This document shows, in pieces, positions 1 through 9,550 of a stretch of DNA of 64,000 nucleotides; the first letter of the stretch is position 1; each line of letters opens with the position of its first letter. Under the pieces are notes generated by a model, which searched no databases, was not told the origin of the DNA, and saw only the letters and a list, made by a program, of their open reading frames with translations. This DNA comes from Casuarius casuarius. Its lineage: Eukaryota; Chordata; Aves; Casuariiformes; Casuariidae. The translations under genes were made by a program, and so were the position numbers. The stretch is from the NCBI GenBank assembly GCA_003342895.1, contig PTFA01000085.1, positions 3,312,212 to 3,376,211 of the forward strand, in the 5' to 3' direction.

Positions 1-300
1 CCCCCCGGGGCCCCGCGGACCCCCCCGCGCCGGGGCGGGCTCGGGTTTCAGCTCGCGGCGCCCCGGACTGCGACAAGCCGCTCCCGCAGCCGGCAGCGGA
101 GCGGAGCCTCCGCGCCCCGCTCCGCCCGGGCCCCGCGCCTTCCCCAAGGGCCCCCGCGCCCCCCCCCGGGGCCGCCGCCGCGCGGAGGCCGCGGAGCGGA
201 GGGAGGGAGGGAAGGAGGGAGCGCGGCGACGCGCGCAGGACAGAAACGGCGCGGAGACACGGGGCCGTTTTACGTTTTAATAGTGCTTCGCGGAAAGGCG
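1..300. other. Extreme GC/CpG-rich segment, possible end of neighbouring gene
   Basis: The first roughly 260 bases are far above 75% G+C, with many CpG dinucleotides, polyproline/polyarginine-like open frames in several phases, and a short G/A-rich run (about 200-225). Composition falls abruptly to AT-rich after 300. In other vertebrates the gene that converges on the SCAPER 3' end is ISL2, so this could be the ISL2 3' UTR or an adjacent CpG island. A plus-strand ATTAAA at 337-342 could serve as its poly(A) signal. I see no recognisable ISL2 coding sequence, so the assignment is inference only. Confidence 0.35.
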
Positions 301-559
301 CCGTTACCCGAACACCACACGGTTTGAACAGGCATTATTAAAGTCTTATCGAAACGTTAAAAACGCGTATTGATTAAAAATCACTTATCCCGAACCGCCA
401 AAAAACAAGCCGCGAACCGTCAGCGGCAGCAAAGCCGACAAATCCTTTAGGCTTTTGATTAACCCAAACGACATCGCGCAGGTCTTGTTTTTCTTGCTGC
501 GAGTCTTGCGTTGCTCGTGGTAATCCGAACACACCAACATTTGTAACACAGAAGTCGCA

Positions 560-907
560 CTACAGACAGAATAAGTTATTTTATTACAAGATATATAGAA
601 CATTTTTTCTCTATTTGCAACCTTATTTCAGCAGTTTTGCAGTGCAAGTACCACCACATCGCAGGGTAGAGAGTACCCAAACCATCACATAGGATACGCG
701 CATGAAATAAACTCAAATTATCAAAATTACAAAACAGAACTTGGAAATATCTACAATACTTATGATANAAATAGTGCAAATTATATATATCTACAGCATA
801 AGTATTTAGAGTATCAAAAAGTTTTCAGAAGAGCTTTCTCGGGAAGGCCGTCAGCCCAGACTGCTCAGCGTTAAAACGTTCGCGTCCTAACCATTAGCGC
901 AACGTGC
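560..907 (-). other. SCAPER: SCAPER 3' UTR
   Basis: This is sequence downstream of the SCAPER stop on the minus strand. It is AT-rich, contains no coding pattern, and ends at a plausible cleavage site about 20 nt after the AATAAA at 580-585. The length of roughly 350 nt is an inference from that signal; no transcript data are available, and a longer UTR using the ATTAAA near 275 cannot be excluded. Confidence 0.6.
580..585 (-). promoter_or_regulatory. Polyadenylation signal AATAAA for SCAPER
   Basis: The plus strand reads TTTATT, so the SCAPER sense strand carries a canonical AATAAA about 325 nt after the stop codon. It is the only canonical signal on the sense strand between the stop and the GC-rich left end. 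Confidence 0.55.
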
Positions 908-982
908 TCATTTCTTCAAGAAGAACTGGCGAGCCTCCTCCCAGGCCTGGCGAGGGAACCGGTTGCACAGCTCAAGATAATC
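908..982 (-). CDS. SCAPER: SCAPER last coding exon and stop
   Basis: The 75 coding bases give DYLELCNRFPRQAW, then EEARQFFLKK and a TGA stop at 908-910. Human SCAPER ends DYLELANRFPQQAWEEARQFFLKKEKK, so this is clearly the authentic C-terminus, three residues shorter. The acceptor chosen is TTCTCAG|GAT, because only it joins the phase-0 end of exon 4987-5178 in frame. Two upstream AGs (TTTTTCAG and GACAG) give the wrong phase. Human SCAPER has about 24 extra residues (DLAQTPGQ...GSQ) between FIQ and DYLEL; no matching exon was found here by eye. Reading upstream of the acceptor in frame gives ...KFFSSQ before DYLEL, faintly like the human KCLGSQ, so the exact 5' boundary deserves a transcript check. 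Confidence 0.9.
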   Translation of the reverse strand, partial: DYLELCNRFPRQAWEEARQFFLKK

Positions 983-3900
983 CTGAGAACTGAAAAATTT
1001 TTCTGTCGGGGAGAGAACATAAAATTACCACATTAGCCCCTCTTAAGACAAGATGGCAATAAAACAACAACGAACACGCAGCCGATGCAAGCCCGGACGC
1101 TCTCGAGGTCCCGGCCGGGGTTTCGCTCGGCGAGCCCTGCCGGCGCTGCCGCGCTGGGGCTGCGGGCTCGATCCCCGGCGCACGACAAGGCAGGTTATTG
1201 TTTCCTTTTGTTTTTTGGGGGGCTCCGTCCTTCACGTTCAAGTGAGATAAGTTGATGAAAATAACCCCGGTTCTCCTACTGTTACTGACTCAGCTTTTGC
1301 AGCCGGGGCGCGCTTAGAAACCCCACTGACGTGTTGCCACGTAGTCATCTTTGTTTGAAAGTTCACTCCGTTTGAATAATGAAAATAAAAAGTAGTTTCC
1401 ACTCGAGTTTCTCGAGCAGCTTCTCATGCAGACACAAGCCTGGGAGGTTTGTGTAGTAAACACTGCCTGAGACTGTTTCAAACTAAAAGCTATAAGGCTG
1501 ATAGTAGAAATCCCGATTTTACATTAATTTTAATTTTATAATTTATTTTTAAATACCACACTTACGTTTTATACCCAAAACTGCTCATCTGCTGCCAAAA
1601 AAGTACAGCAGAGCACAAACTGGAGATCCTGGTGCATTTCTGCTCGCTATTAGGGAGCGAATGAGTCTCCGAGAGACTGCTGCACTTTAGAGGAGACCCG
1701 GACGACTTGTGACCAGATTCCCATCAACACACTTGAATTTCGTGCTTGTTTAACAAGTGATAGCTGTCTTAGCTGAGTATCTTTCCAATGTTTAGCCTAA
1801 CGTGGTTAACTGCGTTCAACAGAATATTTGCAACAACTGAGAAAAAAATCAACTCTTCTGCAAACTGACAGGCTTTGCAGGATAATCACACGACAGTGTT
1901 TTACTAGTTTTTGGCTCCTCGGGTATATTGGTATGTCTGCGTGACTTCAGCAACCTAAACCTTTTGAGGATATCCTTTGTGAGAGCTCATTTAATATGTC
2001 CACGTACAGTATCACATTTTAAGACATAGTATCACATTGTATTTAATAAATACTCTGAATTTCTGATACTACTGGAAGCCATATACAAAAGAGTTAAGCT
2101 AGAGACCTTCTCCCAAAACTGTAAAACCTTTTTGCGGTTTCCTATATTCTTTTCACGGTGATACATATTCAAAAGTCTGAATCAAAGTAAAACGTAGTAT
2201 CTACCTACTTTGTTACCTAATTGCTACTTAAATACATTTCGTTGGAGACATACCCCGCAGCAGAGATGACTGATTATCCGTTTGGCCTGAACTCTGTGCA
2301 AAATCCTACAGGAGGAGAAAAAAAAAAAGGCATCAGGTTTTCAGATCTTGTATCGGAGGAATTAAAACATTTTTAAGTCTCTGTGGTCACTCAGAAATAC
2401 TTTATGAAAACTGTAAATTCAGCTCTGTGTTGTTTGCTGTTTCATAACAGAATACTGTTAAATTCTGTAATACAGAGAGGATTTTCTAGCTTTTTTGTGA
2501 GAAATTATGCTTTTTAATATACAGTACAGGAAAAGCAAGGCTTTAATATCTTCTTAGGAAATAATTTTTTATCATTGTTTTCAATTTAAGCCTGTAGCTA
2601 CGTTTCTGTAAAATGAACAGCGTTTCAGACTTGCACTCCNGACTGCAAATACAGTCGTTGCACATCCTCCCTCGCAGCTTCCCGGGCTTTGCTTCCCGGT
2701 GACGTGGGCGTCGGAGGTCCTGATCTCCCGGGCGAAAGGGAGGCTCTCCCGCAGACGTGCTTCCCTCGGGATGCTGCGGCAGCGGGGCGCACGGCCCCNC
2801 GGTCCCGGTGGCAGGTATCCGGGTGCTCCCGCGGGAGGGGCGAGGAAGCCCCCAGGGCAGCAAGGCCCCCGGCGGCCGCGCGAACAGCGGGGGCTCCCGC
2901 GGGCCAGCGGTGCCCGTGCTCACAGGAGACCGAGCTTCAGGACCGCATCGTCGGTTCAAGTATTCACTGAGCGGAGAGGGTATTTTATTCGACATAAGAG
3001 ACACAATTTAGCAAATCATATATACACTTAAATGCTTTTTAACTTTTTTAGCTCATCTAGAAATAGAAGTAAGGACAATGAAAAGGATGATGCAAACTTC
3101 AGATGATGGAAATAAATCTGTTGATAGGGAGGTATAACATGAGCAGTGTAAAATCTAGCAATCATTTTCCTTTGATTTATACCGCACACAGTTCCTTAAT
3201 GTACTGTGTTTAACTGGCATATTCTTACACGCCACCAAAAATGTACGCAAACAGGGCTTCTTTTTTTGCATTCCCTGGCACAGGAAGAATCTCATTTTCT
3301 AGTCATGAGCAAACATTTTACAGTCTTCACCAAAACTGCCACCGAAGCAAATAAGAGGTTTGCTTGACGAACAGCAGCGAATTGCAATGGAAATAGAGAG
3401 GCAAGTTGCTTTGTGCATACTGTGTACAACAACCATCTACGTTAAATACATTTTAAAACGTATTTAAACATTCTTTGGTTCCTTTCAGAATTATTTTCTG
3501 TGTATGCTCAATATTAGGGATTAGGTTTTAACCTCGGTAAAAAATTAAAATACTACTGAAGCCAGCAAAGAAATGGCAATTTACACCACGAGGAGCTTCC
3601 ATATTTTAATGTAACGCCTTTTTTAGAAGCCTGAAAGAACAGTGTGTGGACTTGGCACCTGAGGTATAAATATACTCCTAACTAGAAATCGAATTAATGA
3701 TGTTGATCCTTGTAAATATACTTATGCTTTACTATAGTTACTAGGCACTTAAATGCCAATCTCTCTCTTACAGTAAAGAAAGCAAGGTAAATAGCTTTAA
3801 TTATCCAGATATGGGACACTCCCTCTACACTCATGCTTTCTGGCTGGAGGAAAAAAAACCCCATCAAACTGTATGTGTATATTTGTAATGCTTAGATTAT

Positions 3901-4986
3901 TTTTTGCCACTTCGGTTGCTAAACTGCAATCTGTAGTTTTTGTATTAAAATGTTTCAATACAAAGCACATCAAAGTAAAACATGAATTATAACTGTATTC
4001 AAACAGCAGTTCGTTACAAGATGGCACATATTTTTAATACTAAATTTCAAATTTTTAAACTATTACGCAATTATTTTAGTATTAAAAGGATAAAAAGTAG
4101 TAGCATTCAGAAGTCTGATGTTACGCTAGGACTTTTAGTAAATATTTAGTTCTTGTGCCCTCTCTCCCAAATCCGTGGAGCCTACCCATGGGCTAGCTGT
4201 AAAGCATTAGGAAAAGAAGTCTGACTAACATTGCTGTACCAACAAGATTAACTTTCAGGTGGCTGATTTGGAGTTCTAGCAGCATCAGAATCCCCCAAAC
4301 GTACTTTTTTTTTTTTTAATAGCAGACTATTTATGAAAACTGCATTTATTCATCTGAAAATAGCCAATAAAACATACGGAAAAAACATGAGGCATGCACA
4401 GAAATCTGATAAATAAAGCACAGAATATAAATTCACTCAAAGGGAACAAAAATGCTTTAAATCCTTATTGAAAACAGTATTCCTAATGACCTCAGTGGCT
4501 TACTGTCAAAAACAGAGATTGCAAGATTAGAGCCATAACACATGTTCTGTGTATATTCTGCATAAAATATATACACGTCAGTTCTCTCTGTAAATCTGTG
4601 GTACGCAGTATACAACTGTACATTTATATGTAAACAGAAGAATACACAAATTTCAGATATGCTACATGTGAAGTAGTTTTTTTAAAAATAAATATTTTAA
4701 GAATCATCCCATAAAGGCAGGATCTACATCAAACCTTACCAGCACGTCCAATAACTTTAATGCAAACAGGATTCTGCAGAGGACAGTGAGAACCTGAACT
4801 ACTCAGTAACCTTCCAGCGTTATAAGATGTTTCAAGTACGGCTATAATCTGTGGTTTGAAAAGAACGGCATCGTATCTTAGAGCACTTCAATGGTGTTTA
4901 CTTGTTTTACTTAAGGCAAACGATTTCCATACACAGGGTGAAGGTGAGAGAAAGCGGGGCAGTTGCAGCAGTGCNGGAATAGCTAC
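983..4986 (-). other. SCAPER last intron (4.0 kb)
   Basis: This is the intron between the last two coding exons. It is mostly AT-rich with no gene seen. It holds one GC-rich islet (about 2650-2960, containing two N calls) and a smaller one at about 1060-1190. I looked on the minus strand for a cassette exon matching the human DLAQTPGQAENQPYQPKG segment and did not find one. Confidence 0.7.
2650..2960. other. GC/CpG-rich islet within SCAPER intron
   Basis: About 300 bases of high G+C (roughly 70%) with many CpGs stand inside an AT-rich intron. Both strands have open frames of 80-150 codons here, which is what GC-rich sequence gives by chance; the translations are low-complexity (Pro/Arg/Gly) with no domain. 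It could be a regulatory CpG islet or a GC-rich repeat relic. Confidence 0.4.
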
Positions 4987-5178
4987 CTGAATGAAGGTGG
5001 CGAGCAAAACACAGCTCATCTCCTGCTCCAGGATGAGCTTGTTCTGAGGGTTATTGTAACAAGCCGCTATGAGCGAAGGGAAGAGCACTTTGATTAAACG
5101 AGGGTCGCTGAAATACTGGAAAGGCAACTGGCACAGTTTCTGCAGCACGGTGGGGTGACGGCCCGACTGCACAATTAT
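4987..5178 (-). CDS. SCAPER: SCAPER penultimate coding exon in this window
   Basis: The exon is 192 nt, 64 codons, phase 0 at both ends: IIVQSGRHPTVLQKLCQLPF, QYFSDPRLIKVLFPSLIAAC, YNNPQNKLILEQEMSCVLL and ATFIQ. It is nearly identical to the human protein over its whole length. The acceptor is TTGCATTTTCAG. The donor CAG|GTAGCT is weak at +4 and +5; if unspliced, translation would continue about 32 codons to a TGA at 4888-4890 with a tail that does not resemble SCAPER. Spliced use is supported by the in-frame, homologous last exon at 908-982. Confidence 0.95.
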
Positions 5179-6599
5179 CTGAAAATGCAAATGTAACACA
5201 ATTAAAACACGTGATCAATCTAGCTGTTCTCTTCCTNTTAACTACCGAGAGTGCTGAAGTCACGCTAGAAAAAAGAGCCTGGCTGAGAATAAAAAACTTC
5301 ATAAATACTAAAAATNAAGCCAAGAACATTAAGTCGAAATAACTTCTGTTTTAGTGTGCAAGTATTATTTTTACTTCAGAGGAACACAACGAATATAAGG
5401 CTGCGAAACTTCTTTTCCCTGTATCACAAAGGATAATAAACGAACAAGCAGTGGATTAATCTGAAGACTGCAATAAAAGAGATCATTTAATCCTTCCATT
5501 TAAAAGACAAAGCATTATAGAAAAAGGGACGATGATAATTTACAGATAAAAAACAAAATACAACCCCAACCCTATGCTGTTTAAACATAGCAAGAATGTC
5601 ATAAAAATTTCAGAAAGAGATCACCCGGACCGTAAAAACCCTTACGACGCTTGATCGTCCTTTACTAGGCAGCTCTCTAGCAATGAGAGGAGCCTGTGTT
5701 TCACCGGGGATGTCGGCTACGCATTCGCGGGCACCGAAAAGAAAAGGTGATTGTAAGGCGTCCAGCAAGGAGCTGCAGTAAGTGGAGACTCCGCAAGATC
5801 CTCCCATCTGTATTTCTTATCGGAGTTTCTATCAGTGCCATTGACTCTAAAAGGAGAATTGTTTAGATAAATGGGACTGTTGTCATGAAGCAGGCTAAGT
5901 TTACAACTGTGCACGTCTGAAGAAGTAAGGCAATGCTATTACTGGTCTCCTTGCAAAGGCACTTTTTTGATTTACTCGATATTCTTACAAAGTCTTTGCG
6001 ATAAACTAAAAAATGCCCAAATCAGATCTGTTCCAAGTAACCTTGATTATACAATTATAATATGAAAGAGCTGTTTGACCCAAAGTTGGCTTTTCGGTAT
6101 AGGAGGAAGCTCCTATAAGGTTAGGAGCACTGTAAAACTTAAGGTCATGACTGTAAATTGTACTTGGAAAAACACAATTTTACAGGTACACACCCAGANG
6201 AGACTGCATTCAAATTAAAACCAGAAGGACAGAAAGAAGCAGTCGAGACCACAGGAACATAAATTACAGGGATTTACAAGTTTTCAAAGCACTTTTAACA
6301 ATACGTTAAGAACGCGCTCTCGGTCGATAATGCAGTTCAGTTTAAAAACAAGATCAACAAAGTAATAGTTTGCATTTTTTAGTTCACTAGCCAAAAAGAC
6401 ATTGAAAACCGTTCAGAATACTAGTAGAAATGCCTTAATGACCTTAAAGCCAGAAGGAATTTTTAAAAGACAGCCAAATATGTGACAATTACGCATACGT
6501 TCAGACATTGTTCTTTTGAGAAAAATATCTACTTCATCAATAAAGCATTTGGATAGTTCTGAATTTAATTATCAGCTACAGTTCTATAAGGAAATGCTT

Positions 6600-6696
6600 G
6601 CTGATTGATATTAAATGCTTTTCTGATTACAGAATTTATCAGAAAAATGTAGAATTGCAACAACTACAATCAGAAAAGCACTTAATATCAATCAGC
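6600..6696. repeat. Inverted repeat / long hairpin (29-bp arms, 39-nt loop)
   Basis: The left arm at 6600-6628 (GCTGATTGATATTAA...) and the right arm at 6668-6696 are reverse complements at 28 of 29 positions. The single mismatch is A-C in plus-strand RNA but a G-U wobble in the SCAPER sense strand, so the pre-mRNA can form an uninterrupted 29-bp stem with a 39-nt loop. No target-site duplication or terminal motif of a known transposon was seen at the flanks. It could be a MITE-type palindrome or a microRNA-like precursor. Confidence 0.8.
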
Positions 6697-7570
6697 ACTG
6701 TACTAAAACAACTGCAATTGGTGTTTCTGATTCAGGAGAGAACAACAGAACTCGTGGTTTCTTTTTAACAGCTACCGTACTTGATGAACAGACACATGAA
6801 CAGCAGTTTTTAGAATATTCATTTTTCATTCACTGCAAATAGCTTCCTCTACCCGCTCTAGCAACGCCACGGATAATTAGGGAACTCTTCGCACACTAAC
6901 ACTGCATATAGCCAGGCACCATTAATGGAATCACTATTTCACTGTATTTTTCTTTTTAACTTCAGGGCTGAGTTACTGTCATAGCGTCAACATTAAGGAT
7001 AGGAAACTCATGTACCAGAGCTGCTGATTGTCTGGTATTTATCACATGTGGAATCAATTTTAATGATTTCAGGTCATTGTACCAGTACGGCTACTAAACC
7101 TGATACACTATACTAGGTACTTTGAAAAAATCATGAAGTAATTCTTCCTTCACTGGGGGGAAAAAAANCCCAAAATAAACCTCTAGCAGAGTTCAGAGTC
7201 ATTGTCAATTGGTGGAGAAAATGAAGTCCAGCACTTACCTTAGCAGGTGAACAATAAAGAAAACAAATGAAAACCTTGTCTGGGACTTCTCTTTATGATG
7301 GAAAAACACTTGGCTTGTTTTTGTTGGGTTTTTTTGTTTTAAACAACAGAGACTTCTCTCTCCTTTCTGAATGATCCTGGCGCATTTTACATGCCTTGAA
7401 TACTCATCTCATAAAAAGCTGCAACGCGAGCTCAGAGCTCCCCACCGCACTCCAGCGAGGAACGGCTGCTCTTCCTCCTGCCGCAGGCTGGAACCCAGAC
7501 GCATCTCCCCAGAATTAGCTTTTCTTGTTGCTCGCTCTCCGGCCTCAGATAATGCTTGTCAAACGTAACA

Positions 7571-7672
7571 AGATCCTAATTAAATCACTGCATTTCTGTG
7601 CAGTCAAGCACTTAAGCACCTGCTTAACTTTAGATATGTGCCTAGGTCCCATTAATATCCATTTGTGCTTAT
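7571..7672. repeat. Ancient amniote interspersed repeat relic
   Basis: The segment contains AAGCACTTAAGCACCTGCTT and, after it, a decayed TCCCATT...ATCCATTTGTGCTT part. From memory, this matches a widespread ancient sauropsid/amniote repeat with a palindromic core of CTTAA and CCCATTGA-type motifs. A related copy with the same GCTTAA...TTAAGCAC logic lies at 14122-14172. The family name is not certain. Confidence 0.35.
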
Positions 7673-8539
7673 TTGTTTTTGTGACTTGAGACCTCTCTAT
7701 CGAAGCAGTAAAAGCTTCATTTCTTTTATTCAGAGCAGGCAACTCATACTATTGTTTTTTATATATTATTTAAAAAATTTTGCTCATTGTAGAAAATTAA
7801 GACATTCATACAGCCTTACTGTTTTTGCTTCGATAGCTGGGCTTAGCGTGGGTGAATCCCACAGAAGAGGCACCCGCTTCCCTGCATTATTTTTGGCCCA
7901 ACACAACAGGCGTTAGGTGACTAACTCCACAAACACACAACATACTCATCTTCTCGAAGACTGGTGGTGCCATGACTACAGTACACATGAGTAAGAGAGA
8001 CGGCAAATACAGTCCTGATTTGCTATCTCATGGCTAAGTGCTTGCTTCTTACTGCTCTCTGCCAAGTTAAAAACCTCGCGACTGTGGTCCCAGATACATT
8101 TCCAAGGTGGAGACCTGCCACGCAGCCTGGCGACGTGGTTAAGGTAAGTGCGTGAGAAAGCGCCGGCCAGCGGCACAGCCTGCTCTCGGGGTGAGAGCTT
8201 GCTGCAAATGAGAAGCTGCAGCGATCTTAAATCCCTTACTGCCTTGGACCGCAGCGACCACCCGCCATGTAAGTGGAAGGTCAGCACTTGACTAGGGTAA
8301 AACAGTACAAAGTTAAAACGGTAATACGGAGTGTTTCCTAAGGAATGTGATATAGTGGCTATTACACCGTCTTTCACAGAGTTGACAAGAAATCAACATC
8401 TGCTGAAACCGAGATACAGGTGGGGCTGCATGTTTGCCGTATCGCTTTCTGTTCGATTCTAACCTTGGGGAAAAGCCACCTTCAGGAATACTGTTTTCCA
8501 CGCTTGGTTTCTGCCCGAATTCTCAGTTTCCCCAGCGTT

Positions 8540-9550
8540 ACGGATGCTAAGTCTGCTGACCGAGCGCGAGCTGCTCCCCCGGCACCATGACTGATGGGAC
8601 GACCTCTGGGAACTCGTTACGCAGCGACACCCTCCAAGGTTGCCTCTCTGTCCCTCCCGCAGCCCACAGCCGTCTGCGGGTCCCACCTGCGGCGGCCGGA
8701 GGGCGAGCCGCTCCTTCCCTCCCGCCCGCCGGGCAGGCCTTGCTCCCGGCCAGCACTTTGGGAAGCGCCCTCACGCCCTCTCCGGTGCGGGAACCATCCC
8801 CATCCGCTGCACTGATACTTCTGAAAAAGCCTGAGTCCCCATTTCCAAAGTCTCTAGATGGAAACCATTTATTCCTTCACGGATTTATTTGGGCCAATAT
8901 TCCCTACGTAAGACTCTGCTTACTGGTTTGCTGCAATTTTTCTAGCTGTGAAAGGCTGAAGCAGTATAAAAGTCAGTCTTTCAAAACAGGCTACAATGAC
9001 AAAAGCCAGCAATATGCCACCCAGCACTTGAGCAATAAAAGAAGACAATCAGTCAAAAAAATTAAAAGCTCCCCGTGGTGTGGGAACAGTAATAAAGCTG
9101 CGAGGGGAACTCATCATTCGGCGGGGAGATGAGGCTTCCCCTGTGGCACAGGGAGGGTTTCTGGCTGCAGAGGGGGGCTGCCGGGAGGACGGCCCGGCCC
9201 GGCGTACCTGCAGGTCGCCCCCCGGCAGAGNGCTCCGCAGCCCCCCGTGCCCCTGCCTCCCTGCAAGCACCTCCTCCGGCAGCTGAAGGCCCTTGCTGGG
9301 CGACTGGTAACCACCAGGGCCGGGGCAGCTTAAAGAGGCTTTCCGTGAGGTAGCAAAGGGGCTTCGCAGCTCTTAATTTTTCTGTGAACATCCAGGGAGC
9401 CAAAAGCTTTCTGAGGATCGGGCAGGGATGGGAGAGGCTGCTTGAGGGGCCGCTCGTCCCCGGGCCCGTGCGGGCAGCGAGGCATCGGCAGGGACGCGCG
9501 GGCACCTTCGCAGGAGCGCTACGAGGGGGAAGAGGCCTTGCTTTGGTGAG
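8540..9550. other. Pair of GC/CpG-rich islets within SCAPER intron
   Basis: Two GC-rich patches (about 8540-8800 and 9100-9550), separated by ordinary AT-rich sequence, hold the longest open frames in the window by length (up to 181 codons). The translations are Pro/Ala/Arg/Gly-rich, lack any recognised domain and overlap on both strands, which points to composition and not to coding. Confidence 0.4.

Noticed and set aside
1..279. Open plus frame through the GC-rich left end as an ISL2 coding exon
   Set aside because: The translation is Pro/Arg/Gly low complexity with no homeodomain or LIM residue pattern; GC composition alone keeps the frame open.
2543..3004. 153-codon minus-strand open frame in the last SCAPER intron
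   Set aside because: It is on the sense strand and was checked as a possible SCAPER exon, but does not resemble the protein and is Pro/Gly/Arg-rich from the GC islet.
8587..9132. 181-codon plus-strand open frame, longest in the window
   Set aside because: It starts in a GC/CpG-rich islet, is Pro/Ala/Ser-rich and then Lys/Gln-rich with no domain, overlaps equally long frames in other phases, and lies in a SCAPER intron. Composition explains it.
9062..9505. 147-codon minus-strand open frame
   Set aside because: Pro/Ala/Arg-rich translation from the GC islet, antisense to other open frames, with no domain and no splice context.
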